A stretch of 64,000 bases of DNA from Planctomycetota bacterium (GTDB lineage Bacteria; Planctomycetota; Phycisphaerae; Phycisphaerales; UBA1924): contig JAJRPN010000019.1 in assembly GCA_024280755.1 (NCBI GenBank), positions 124,001 to 188,000 of the forward strand, in the 5' to 3' direction. Made by a program: the position numbers and the translations under genes. A model generated the notes under the pieces. The model saw only the letters and a program-made list of their open reading frames with translations. It did not search any database and was not told where the DNA came from. Below, piece after piece: positions 36,521 to 44,288 of this stretch (position 1 is the stretch's first letter; every line of letters begins with the position of its first letter).

Positions 36521-37717
36521 TCAACACATTTCTATACACACAGCGACCGCGTTCCCGCCGCCGAGGCATAGGGCAACTACGCCCTTCTTGCCGCCGGTGC
36601 GTTTGAGTTGGTGGATCAGGGTGACCAGAACGCGAGCGCCAGAGGCACCGATTGGGTGACCGAGTGCAACCCCGCCGCCACAGATGTTGAGTTTGTCTTC
36701 GGAGACTCCCAGTTCCTTGATATTGCACAAGAGTTGAGCAGCGAATGCTTCATTGATCTCGAACATGTCGACATCGTCGATCGACCAACCTGCTTTGTCG
36801 AGTGCACCCTTGATGCCGGTGATTGGAGCTTCGAAAATTTCCTTTGGATCAACACCCGAGGTGTTGTAGGAAACAATCTTACACAATGGTGATAGTCCGA
36901 GTTCGGCTGCTTTGGATTCGCTCATCACGATGGTTGCTGCGCCGCCATCGGAGATTTGTGATGCGTTGCCTGCGGTGATGGTGCCGTCTTTGGTGAAGGC
37001 TGGGCGGAGTTTGCCGAGCCCCTCAGCTGTTGAATCGCCACGAATGCCTTCGTCAATATTGATGCCGCCGTCGGCACCTGGCTTGCGGCGGTTACCGAGT
37101 TGTTCGCCGGTGAGTTTGACGACTTCTGCGTCAAAGTACCCTGCTTCCCAAGCTGCTGCTGCGCGTTGGTGGGATTGTGCGGAGAAACGATCTTGGTCTT
37201 CACGGGTCACGCCGTATTTTTCTGCAATATGCTCGGCAGCATTGCCCATCGGCCAGCCTTCGAACGCACAGCGGAGCCCATCGTAGGCCATATGGTCTTC
37301 CATCGTGCCAGCACCATATTTGATGCCTGCTCGGACATGGGCAAAGTGTGGAGCGCCGGTCATGTTTTCCATGCCGCCAGCGATGACGCATTCGTTGTCG
37401 CCAGCTTTGATGGACTGAGCCGCCATCATGACGGCTTCGAGACCTGAGCCACAAATTTTGTTGATGGTTTTAGCGGAAAGCGTTGATGGCAAACCTGCTT
37501 TGAGCCCTGCCTGGCGTGCAGGGTTCTGGCCGACCCCAGCTTGGAGCACGCAACCCATGATGCACTCGTCGATGTGGTCTTTGGCTGCTGGGGCATCGCA
37601 TAATACTGCTTCGATGGCAAAGGCACCGATCTGAGGCGAGGCGACGCGGGAGAATGAGCCAAAGAACTTACCGATTGGGGTTCGGCGGGCAGCGACGATA
37701 ACTGGCTGGTTCGACAT
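36521..37717 (-). CDS. Acetyl-CoA C-acetyltransferase (thiolase)
   Basis: Degrades or forms acetoacetyl-CoA. The 398-residue enzyme has the nucleophilic Cys89 in NKICGSGLEAVM, the C-terminal GGGVALGHPIGASGAR with the catalytic His, and CLGGGNAVAV with the second Cys. These are typical of biosynthetic-type thiolases (AtoB/PhaA/ThlA). Length is normal. It follows the tryptophanase gene on the same strand after 123 nt. No phaB or phaC is nearby. Whether it serves ketone/fatty-acid degradation, leucine or tyrosine end-products (acetoacetate from HmgA pathway) or synthesis cannot be fixed; the last would fit the neighbours (inference). Confidence 0.9.
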   Translation of the reverse strand: MSNQPVIVAARRTPIGKFFGSFSRVASPQIGAFAIEAVLCDAPAAKDHIDECIMGCVLQAGVGQNPARQAGLKAGLPSTLSAKTINKICGSGLEAVMMAAQSIKAGDNECVIAGGMENMTGAPHFAHVRAGIKYGAGTMEDHMAYDGLRCAFEGWPMGNAAEHIAEKYGVTREDQDRFSAQSHQRAAAAWEAGYFDAEVVKLTGEQLGNRRKPGADGGINIDEGIRGDSTAEGLGKLRPAFTKDGTITAGNASQISDGGAATIVMSESKAAELGLSPLCKIVSYNTSGVDPKEIFEAPITGIKGALDKAGWSIDDVDMFEINEAFAAQLLCNIKELGVSEDKLNICGGGVALGHPIGASGARVLVTLIHQLKRTGGKKGVVALCLGGGNAVAVCIEMC

Positions 37718-37840
37718 GATGGCTCCTCAGATTTGAGACCAAATGGGATCAGGGTTTGAAGGCGCAGGCACAACATACATGCCCAACGCCGGGTTGGCAT
37801 ACTAGGGGGGATTCTTCTTCAAAACCGTCAGAACTCGTTT

Positions 37841-39220
37841 CTAGCAGGAGCAATTCGCTGAGCAGATCGGCTCGAAGTGGGCTGTAAAGTGGCGAAGGGC
37901 TTCAGGCTCTTCGGTAATCCGGTACCCCACCAGCGAGCTGGCATTTTCATACACTTCTGTGATGATTTCGATCACATAATCGATATGTGACTGGGTATAG
38001 GTCCGTCGTGGAATCGCCAAACGGACGAGTTCCATGTGGGCATGTTCGCCCATCATGACCGAGCCGATCTCGCAGCTTCGGATCCCACCAGCTTCATACA
38101 GTGCGACCGCGAGGGCTTGACCTGGGAACTCATGGGTTGGGATGTGCGGGCAGAAGGTTGCAGCATCGATATAGATCGCATGCCCACCCGCGGGTCTGAC
38201 AATGCTGATCCCGGCTTCGAGGAGTTTTTCGCCAAGATACTCGGTCGAGCGGATGCGATAGCGGAGGTAATCTTCGCGGAGAACCTCCCGGAACCCGACA
38301 GCCATCGCATCGAGATCTCGCCCGGCGAGCCCGCCATAGGTCATGTAGCCCTCGGTAAGGATGAGCAAGTTGCTCGTTGCCTCAAACAGTTTGCGGTCGC
38401 GGAAGAGCAGGACGCCACCGATATTGACCATGCCGTCCTTTTTAGCGCTGATGGTTGAACCATCGCATAGATCAAACATCTCACGGACAATATCTTCTAC
38501 TGGACGCTCGGATTGTCCGGCTTCTCGTTGCTTGATAAACCATGCGTTTTCGGCAAATCGGCAAGCATCGAGGAAAAAGAGCTTGTTGTACTTATCACAG
38601 AGGGCACGAACGCCTTTGAGGTTTTCGAGTGATACAGGTTGGCCACCGATGCTGTTGCAGGTGACGGTGACCATCACGAACGGAACATCGTCTGCGCGTT
38701 CGGAGAGCAGTTTTTCGAGGGCGACGAGATCCATGTTGCCTTTGAATGGCGCATCGGTCGCGGGATCTTGGCCTTCGGGCGAAAGAAGATCGATTGTTGC
38801 GCAGCCTGAATGTTCGATATTGGCACGGGTGGTATCGAAATGGGCGTTGTTGGGGACGATTTTGCCTTTTCCCGCTCCGCCGTGCCCGATCAAGACCTCG
38901 ACGAGCAGGCGTTCGCTGGCTCGCCCTTGATGGGTTGGGAGGATGTTTTCGATGCCTGTGATGTCCACCATGACATCCCGAAACCGGAACCAGCTTGGTG
39001 CCCCGGCGTAGGACTCATCGCCCCGCATGATCCCGGCCCACTGCTCGGAGCTCATGGCTCCGGTGCCTGAATCGGTCAAGAGATCGATCATTACATCTTG
39101 CGATGGGATCGCAAAGAGGTTGTAATGGGCATCTTTGAGGCATTGGACGCGTTCTTCACGCGTGGTCATGCGGATCGGCTCGACGGATTTAATACGGAAT
39201 GGCTCGATGATTGTTTTCAT
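37841..39220 (-). CDS. tnaA: Tryptophanase (tryptophan indole-lyase)
   Basis: PLP enzyme of the tryptophanase/tyrosine phenol-lyase family; cleaves tryptophan to indole, pyruvate and ammonia. The 459-residue protein has EPFRIKSVEPI, IDLLTDSGTGAMS, PTHQGR and the PLP lysine in SAKKDGMVNIGG (Lys260/261). Three diagnostic sites match tryptophanase, not tyrosine phenol-lyase: Asp129 in HFDTT (E. coli Asp137; TPL has Thr), His444 in LRHFTA (E. coli His463; TPL has Phe), and Ile in CEIGS where TPL has Arg381. The C-terminus ends in a Cys-rich tail (CSANCSC). The start at 39220 is chosen because the longer frame adds 22 unrelated residues. No tnaB permease or tnaC leader is visible. Confidence 0.87.
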   Translation of the reverse strand: MKTIIEPFRIKSVEPIRMTTREERVQCLKDAHYNLFAIPSQDVMIDLLTDSGTGAMSSEQWAGIMRGDESYAGAPSWFRFRDVMVDITGIENILPTHQGRASERLLVEVLIGHGGAGKGKIVPNNAHFDTTRANIEHSGCATIDLLSPEGQDPATDAPFKGNMDLVALEKLLSERADDVPFVMVTVTCNSIGGQPVSLENLKGVRALCDKYNKLFFLDACRFAENAWFIKQREAGQSERPVEDIVREMFDLCDGSTISAKKDGMVNIGGVLLFRDRKLFEATSNLLILTEGYMTYGGLAGRDLDAMAVGFREVLREDYLRYRIRSTEYLGEKLLEAGISIVRPAGGHAIYIDAATFCPHIPTHEFPGQALAVALYEAGGIRSCEIGSVMMGEHAHMELVRLAIPRRTYTQSHIDYVIEIITEVYENASSLVGYRITEEPEALRHFTAHFEPICSANCSC

Positions 39221-39371
39221 ATCCGAGTGTAGGGGGCATGAATCGATCTGGAATCGATCTTTGGCTGCATGTGCAATTCCCAGCATATTTCAGTGAAACA
39301 GGCTCCGAAATCTTGATTTTCGGGTCTACGATTCACTCCGAATCAGAATGACCTGAAACACGAGGAACCCC

Positions 39372-40994
39372 ATGTCCACCACCGCAGCTGATACTCATGT
39401 CAAACTCGAAGCCAATACCAATCAAGCACTGGGAATCGCCCAGTTTGCGATCGATTTTCTCTCGGATGACTCGGCCAAGCGGGGTGAGCCGGATGCATCG
39501 GTTCTTGAACGCACCAATATGTTCTTTACGGATGCAGTCCTCTGTGGGCTCTCGGCTTTGGCACTCAAAACCAATGCCCCCACTGTTCTGCGTGATGAAG
39601 CATTGCAGTATCCGGTGACCGATGCAACGCATCGGCTTGGTAAAGCGACCCAGCGCGGCGCGACTGTGTTCGGATCCAATGTGCAGGTTCAACCTGAAAA
39701 GGCCGCATTGGCCAACGGCTCAGCGGTCCGCGAATGGGACTCCAACGGCACAAACTTTGGGTACAACCCGCAACTCGGATTCACCGCGGGCGAGTTCGGA
39801 CATAACGATTTCTATGGCGTATGTATCGCAGCGGCGCAAATGGGCGGGCACGATGGTGCGTATGCACTCAAGGCCATGGTTTGCCTTGATGAAATCCGCG
39901 GGCGTTTATCTGAAGTGTTCTCGCTCAAGACTTACAAGGTTGATCATGTTGTGCATGGTGCGATCGGATCGGCTGCGGTGTTCGGAGCAATGCTCGGCGC
40001 GACTGCTGAACAGATCGAATCGGCCATTGGTATGGTTGTTGCTCACTACATCCCGTTCCGTGCGATCCGTGCAGGTAAGCAGCTTTCGGATTCAAAGGGT
40101 GCGAGCGCTGCGATCTCGACTGAAGTCGCGATCATGTCTGTTCGTCGCTCAATGAACGGGTTTATGGGGCCACGCGATATTTTCCGCAACCCAGAATCGA
40201 TCTTCCGTATCTTTGAAGGTCCAGGGCAAATGTTCGAAGCCGTCGGGACTGACAATGCCAATACCAAGCAGGCGGATGAATCACCGTTTGAACTCGTACT
40301 CGGGCGTGGCGGGTCAGACTTTGCGGTCATGGGTATGCACTTTAAACTTGGGCTTTACGAGCACCAGAGCGCTGGTGCATTGCAGGCATTGCTTGATCTC
40401 TTGAACAAAGCACCGCATCTGCTCGATGACGAGACAGGTTCACAGATCAAGACCATCAAGATCACCGCATACGAACCTGCATTTGGTATCATTGGCGATC
40501 CAGCGAAGCGGAACCCAACGACTCGTCAGAGTGCGGATCACTCAATGGTGTACATCGTGGCGACCTTACTGCGCAAGGCCCTGACTCAGCAGACATCCGA
40601 CTGGAAGACGCTGATGCTTGAACCGTATGACTTTGATGCTGCTGCGATCAACAACGAGCGCACTCGATCGCTGATGGAGAAAATCGAGTTCTTCCATGGC
40701 GGCGAAGACTACGACAAGCGTTACCCAGATGGAATCCCAACCTCGCTCATCATCGAAGATACCGATGGTACTGAGTTTGATTCTGGAATGGTGATGTACC
40801 CGGCTGGTCATGCTCGGAACACCGAAGCTGATCTCAAGGGGATCTTGGCACACAAGTTCAATATCATGGGCAAGTTGGCGTTTGAGAATCCAGCACCGAT
40901 TGTTGAACGCTTCGATGGGATGATGGACAAGTCGGTTGAAGAAGTGGCATCGATGAATGACTTCGAGATTCAGACACGCGACGGCTTTGAATAA
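39372..40994 (+). CDS. prpD: MmgE/PrpD family dehydratase, probable 2-methylcitrate dehydratase
   Basis: Probable dehydration of 2-methylcitrate to cis-2-methylaconitate in propionate catabolism. The 540-residue protein aligns with MmgE/PrpD members: ALANGSAVREWDSNGTN, FGHNDFYGVCIAAAQ, DHVVHGAIGSAAVFGAM and the C-terminal GVVPTSLIIEDTDG-like region (here DGIPTSLIIEDTDG). It is longer than E. coli PrpD (483). The start has GAGGAA 5-8 nt upstream. Methylisocitrate lyase (prpB) and a citrate synthase (prpC) lie 0.4 and 3.3 kb downstream, supporting this role, although they are not one operon. Other MmgE/PrpD functions (for example itaconate-related) remain possible. Confidence 0.85.
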   Translation: MSTTAADTHVKLEANTNQALGIAQFAIDFLSDDSAKRGEPDASVLERTNMFFTDAVLCGLSALALKTNAPTVLRDEALQYPVTDATHRLGKATQRGATVFGSNVQVQPEKAALANGSAVREWDSNGTNFGYNPQLGFTAGEFGHNDFYGVCIAAAQMGGHDGAYALKAMVCLDEIRGRLSEVFSLKTYKVDHVVHGAIGSAAVFGAMLGATAEQIESAIGMVVAHYIPFRAIRAGKQLSDSKGASAAISTEVAIMSVRRSMNGFMGPRDIFRNPESIFRIFEGPGQMFEAVGTDNANTKQADESPFELVLGRGGSDFAVMGMHFKLGLYEHQSAGALQALLDLLNKAPHLLDDETGSQIKTIKITAYEPAFGIIGDPAKRNPTTRQSADHSMVYIVATLLRKALTQQTSDWKTLMLEPYDFDAAAINNERTRSLMEKIEFFHGGEDYDKRYPDGIPTSLIIEDTDGTEFDSGMVMYPAGHARNTEADLKGILAHKFNIMGKLAFENPAPIVERFDGMMDKSVEEVASMNDFEIQTRDGFE

Positions 40995-41008
40995 ATCAAT
41001 AACACTTC

Positions 41009-41082
41009 AATAGAAAACTGAACACGAATCAGTGATAGAGCTTGCCGGCGTGCTTGATCCATCCTGATTCGTGTTTTCTATT
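41009..41082. repeat. Interrupted inverted repeat over the end of the DUF3465 gene
   Basis: ACACGAATCAG (41022-41032) pairs perfectly with CTGATTCGTGT (41064-41074). An outer pair AATAGAAA (41009-41016) and TTTCTATT (41075-41082) extends it, with a 5-nt bulge ACTGA on the left. The loop holds the last codons of the DUF3465 gene, whose stop lies in the left arm. It lies between convergent prpD and DUF3465 and may form a 3'-end hairpin for both mRNAs. Confidence 0.7.
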
Positions 41083-41355
41083 GGGGTCTCGGTGTGTCCA
41101 ATGGACTAAGCCGCCGCGATCGTTGTATTCGTATTCGCCTTTGAACTCAACCAGATCACCGGCGTGGATTGGGACGCGATCGACGAGGTCAATGTTGTGG
41201 ATGATGAGGATGGTTTGATCGCAGTTGAGGTTGACAATGAAGCGTTGGTGCTGATCGCCTTCAAGATCATCGGTGAGGAGTTTGATGACCACGCCGACAT
41301 CTTCGATCATAGTTGAATCGTTCTCAAGTGTGTACCGATGTTTTGTGTGAGGCAT
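41029..41355 (-). CDS. DUF3465 family protein
   Basis: A 108-residue protein with the DUF3465 pattern: VVIKLLTDDLEGDQHQRFIV, LIIHNIDLVDRVP, GDLVEFKGEYEYNDRGG and LVHWTHRDPNRKHESGW. The fold looks OB-like and nucleic-acid-binding, but this is inference; the family function is unknown. The start has GGAG 6 nt upstream. It lies 12 nt after prpB on the same strand, so the two probably share a transcript. The 3' end overlaps a large inverted repeat. Confidence 0.85.
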   Translation of the reverse strand: MPHTKHRYTLENDSTMIEDVGVVIKLLTDDLEGDQHQRFIVNLNCDQTILIIHNIDLVDRVPIHAGDLVEFKGEYEYNDRGGLVHWTHRDPNRKHESGWIKHAGKLYH

Positions 41356-41367
41356 ACCTATCTCCGT

Positions 41368-42258
41368 TTACATTTCCCAGGCTGTTCCGGGTGTGTACTC
41401 AATCAGTTCGTAGAGTTCTTTGCGTGTTTGCATGTTGTCGAGTTGGGCTTCGAGTGTGCCGGTTGCTTTGAGTTCTGTCAATGCCCGTTTCACTGCTCCC
41501 ATTGCAATACGAAGGGTTGAGACAGGATAGATGACAATGTTGTAGCCCATTTCACCAAACTCATCGAGTTTGATCATCGGTGTTTTTCCGAACTCGGTCA
41601 TGTTGGCGAGCAGATACGGGCGTTTGGTGCCCAGTTCATCCATTGCTGATGCGAAGTCTTTGAACTCTTGAACGGTGGTCAATCCTTCGGGGAAGATCAT
41701 CGTTGCCCCTGCGTCTACATATGCTTTGGCTCGCGTGATCGCGGCGTCGAAGCCTTCGACGCCTTTGGCGTCGGTGCGAGCACAAATAATGAACTGACCA
41801 TCCGAACAATCGTGTGATGCTTTGGCAGCCCATTGGAGTTTGGAGACGGCTTGCTCGACGGGGATCAGGGCTTTACCATCGAGATGCCCGCAGCGTTTGG
41901 GGAAGATTTGGTCTTCGAGATGCAAGCCTGCAGCGCCCGCATGGTTGTATTCGAGGACGGTTCTGCGAACCATTTCTTCTTCACCAAACCCGGTATCGGC
42001 ATCGGCAATGACCGGCAAGCCCGAACCAGTGCAGACATCTCGTACAACTTGAGTGAAGTGATCAAGGGTCAAGATACCAACATCTGGAACCCCCGCAGCG
42101 ACCGAAGTCGCGCCCCCCGAGACATAACAGGCATCAAAGCCGCATTGAGCAACGGATCGTGCAACGAGTGCATTAAACGCGCCAGGAGCAGCGACTACCG
42201 ATTGATCCATGAGTAAACGGAGGGTTGTCCCGGGATGTATCGTATTGGTCATACCCAT
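41368..42258 (-). CDS. prpB: Methylisocitrate lyase (PEP mutase/isocitrate lyase family)
   Basis: Cleaves 2-methylisocitrate to pyruvate and succinate. The roughly 296-residue TIM barrel has GVPDVGILTLDHF, PVIADADTGFGEE (metal-binding aspartates) and the PrpB-type catalytic loop PKRCGHLDGK. Starts at 42258, 42252 (ATG) or a GTG at 42279 are possible; none has a strong ribosome site. It is divergent from the peptidase gene across about 50 nt. With prpD and prpC nearby it completes the methylcitrate set. The family also contains oxaloacetate hydrolases and PEP mutases, but the KRCGH loop favours a lyase. Confidence 0.87.
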   Translation of the reverse strand: MGMTNTIHPGTTLRLLMDQSVVAAPGAFNALVARSVAQCGFDACYVSGGATSVAAGVPDVGILTLDHFTQVVRDVCTGSGLPVIADADTGFGEEEMVRRTVLEYNHAGAAGLHLEDQIFPKRCGHLDGKALIPVEQAVSKLQWAAKASHDCSDGQFIICARTDAKGVEGFDAAITRAKAYVDAGATMIFPEGLTTVQEFKDFASAMDELGTKRPYLLANMTEFGKTPMIKLDEFGEMGYNIVIYPVSTLRIAMGAVKRALTELKATGTLEAQLDNMQTRKELYELIEYTPGTAWEM

Positions 42259-42274
42259 ATGATAGTCTGATAGG

Positions 42275-42303
42275 TTCACATTCAGTATCCAAACCGATAC
42301 AAT
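42275..42303 (+). promoter_or_regulatory. Promoter giving a leaderless mRNA for the M28 fusion gene
   Basis: TTCACA (42275-42280), 17 nt, TACAAT (42298-42303). The expected transcription start coincides with the A of the ATG at 42310. No Shine-Dalgarno sequence is present, so the message should be leaderless. Confidence 0.6.
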
Positions 42304-42309
42304 CTACGC

Positions 42310-44187
42310 ATGAAACGACAAACACGATCGGTACTCACAGGAACGCTTCTTTTGACGATGCTCGCAGGTGCTGCGATCGCCAATCCGCCTGAGGTTACAG
42401 AGCCAACCGAACAGGTTGAGATCGAACAGACTGAGCCGACGACTTGGGAAGAAGTTCGTGACGAGGACCGTATCTCGGGTCGGCTGACTTTCTTTGGTCA
42501 GCCAACGATGGAAGAGATTCGGCTCTTTGCTGAATCTGGCGGGATGGTCGTCATCAATGCTCGCAGCGTTGCCGAGATGGACAAGCATGAATTTGACGAA
42601 CAGGAATATGTTGAATCACTCGGCATGGAATATATTCATATTCCAACCAGCGGCTCAACCTTTGGATACGCAATGCGTGACCAGCTTGCCGTTGCACTCG
42701 ATTCAACCAATGGGGATGTATTGTTCCACTGCCGATCGGGCTCACGAGCATCGGCGATCTACTCACTCTACATGATTGATGAATACGGCTTACTCAATGG
42801 TGTTGCGATTCAGAAATCGCTTGATTTAGGTATGAGTTCTGGGATGGTGAAGTTCATTGAAAGGACACTGATGGAAACTCCGACACGCGTGATTGATGCT
42901 ATTGATCATGTACAGATTCAGAACACGATTAATACGCTTGTTGGATTCGGGACTCGCCATACGATGTCGGAAACCGAATCGGACACACGCGGGATCGGTG
43001 CGGCTCGGCGTTGGGTGAAGTCTCAGTTTGAAGCCAACATCGAAGGACATGGCAAAGCTGGCGATGCTGCACCGAAGGTGTACTTTGATTCGCACATGGT
43101 TGAGCCTGACGGTCGCCGGATCACCGAGCCTGTCGAGGTAGTCAATGTGATCTGTGAGATCCCTGGGGTATCGCCTGAGTCGCGCAATCGGCTGTACTAT
43201 GTGCTTGCACATCTTGATTCACGAGCGAGCGAGGCGAATGACTCGATTTCGGATGCTCCAGGCGCCAATGATGACGGATCAGGCGTTGCCGCGTTGATCG
43301 AACTCGCACGAGTACTTTCGGCCGAGAATCTTGATTCTACGATTATCCTCATGGCGACCAGTGGCGAAGAGCAAGGACTCTTTGGTGCTCGGCTTCATGC
43401 ACAACAAGCAACCGCTGACGGCAAAGACATCCGAGGCGTGCTCAATAATGACACCATTGGCGATCCGACTGGCGTGATCGAAGGACAAGACGGCAGCAAG
43501 GTGATTCGGGTGTTCTCGGAAGGCTTGCCAGCTTCGATGCTGGCTCTTGACGACAGCGAGATTAGGAGTGCTGCCCGCAAGCTTCGGCTCTATGGCACCG
43601 AATCAGACTCAACCTCGCGCCAACTTGCACGGTATATCGCTGATGTCGCCAAGCTGCACTACACCACTGTTCAGCCTAAGTTGATCTTCCGTCCTGATCG
43701 CTTCTTGCGTGGCGGCGATCACACGCCGTTTAATGAGCTTGGATTCGCTGCGATCCGGTTCTGCGAGATGTATGAAAACTATGACCATCAGCATCAAGAT
43801 GTTCGCATCGAAGATGAAGTGCAGTATGGCGATCTTGGCGAGTATGTTGATGCGGAGTATTTGGCAAATGTGACTCGGCTCAATGCGGCGGTCTTGGTTC
43901 ACCTTGCCAATAGCCCATCGTCGCCGAGCAATGCTCGGGTGATGATTGCAGAACTGACCAATGACACCACGCTGCGATGGGATGCCTCGCCTGAGCCTGA
44001 TGTCGCTGGGTATGAAATCGTTTGGCGGGAGTCCACATCCTGGAAATGGGAGAAGGCTGAGGATGTTGGCAATGTGACTGAGGGCACCGTCCCGATGTCC
44101 AAGGACAACTGGCTCTTTGGAGTTCGTGCCTATGACAAAGACGGATACCGCTCGGTGGTGTCTTATCCGCGTCCTGCACGCGAATAG
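42310..44187 (+). CDS. Secreted DUF442-like phosphatase / M28 peptidase fusion
   Basis: A 625-residue exported protein with an unusual domain order. A signal peptide ends near residue 24. Residues about 50-190 resemble the DUF442/dual-specificity phosphatase fold, with the P-loop FHCRSGSRAS (Cys141, Arg146). Residues about 200-540 are an M28 zinc aminopeptidase: HLDSR (His301, Asp303), GANDDGSGV, GEEQGLFG (catalytic Glu), and later GGDHTPF. A fibronectin type III-like domain (TLRWDASPEPDVAGYEIVW) ends the protein. Both enzymatic sites look intact. M28 members remove N-terminal residues from peptides. The role of an extracytoplasmic phosphatase-like domain is unknown. The domain boundaries are estimates. 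Confidence 0.75.
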   Translation: MKRQTRSVLTGTLLLTMLAGAAIANPPEVTEPTEQVEIEQTEPTTWEEVRDEDRISGRLTFFGQPTMEEIRLFAESGGMVVINARSVAEMDKHEFDEQEYVESLGMEYIHIPTSGSTFGYAMRDQLAVALDSTNGDVLFHCRSGSRASAIYSLYMIDEYGLLNGVAIQKSLDLGMSSGMVKFIERTLMETPTRVIDAIDHVQIQNTINTLVGFGTRHTMSETESDTRGIGAARRWVKSQFEANIEGHGKAGDAAPKVYFDSHMVEPDGRRITEPVEVVNVICEIPGVSPESRNRLYYVLAHLDSRASEANDSISDAPGANDDGSGVAALIELARVLSAENLDSTIILMATSGEEQGLFGARLHAQQATADGKDIRGVLNNDTIGDPTGVIEGQDGSKVIRVFSEGLPASMLALDDSEIRSAARKLRLYGTESDSTSRQLARYIADVAKLHYTTVQPKLIFRPDRFLRGGDHTPFNELGFAAIRFCEMYENYDHQHQDVRIEDEVQYGDLGEYVDAEYLANVTRLNAAVLVHLANSPSSPSNARVMIAELTNDTTLRWDASPEPDVAGYEIVWRESTSWKWEKAEDVGNVTEGTVPMSKDNWLFGVRAYDKDGYRSVVSYPRPARE

Positions 44188-44288
44188 AGGCTCCTTTTTC
44201 GGCTTTGATCGCCTAGAATCGGGCGTTTCTGTGATACTCAACCGTTGTTGAACTGATCGACAACTGGAACTCATAAAGGATACGAAAT

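Noticed and set aside
37779-37800. Small stem ATGCCCAAC/GTTGGCAT between tnaA and the thiolase gene
   Set aside because: Bulged, short, and without a T-run on the minus strand; not strong enough to call a terminator or operator.
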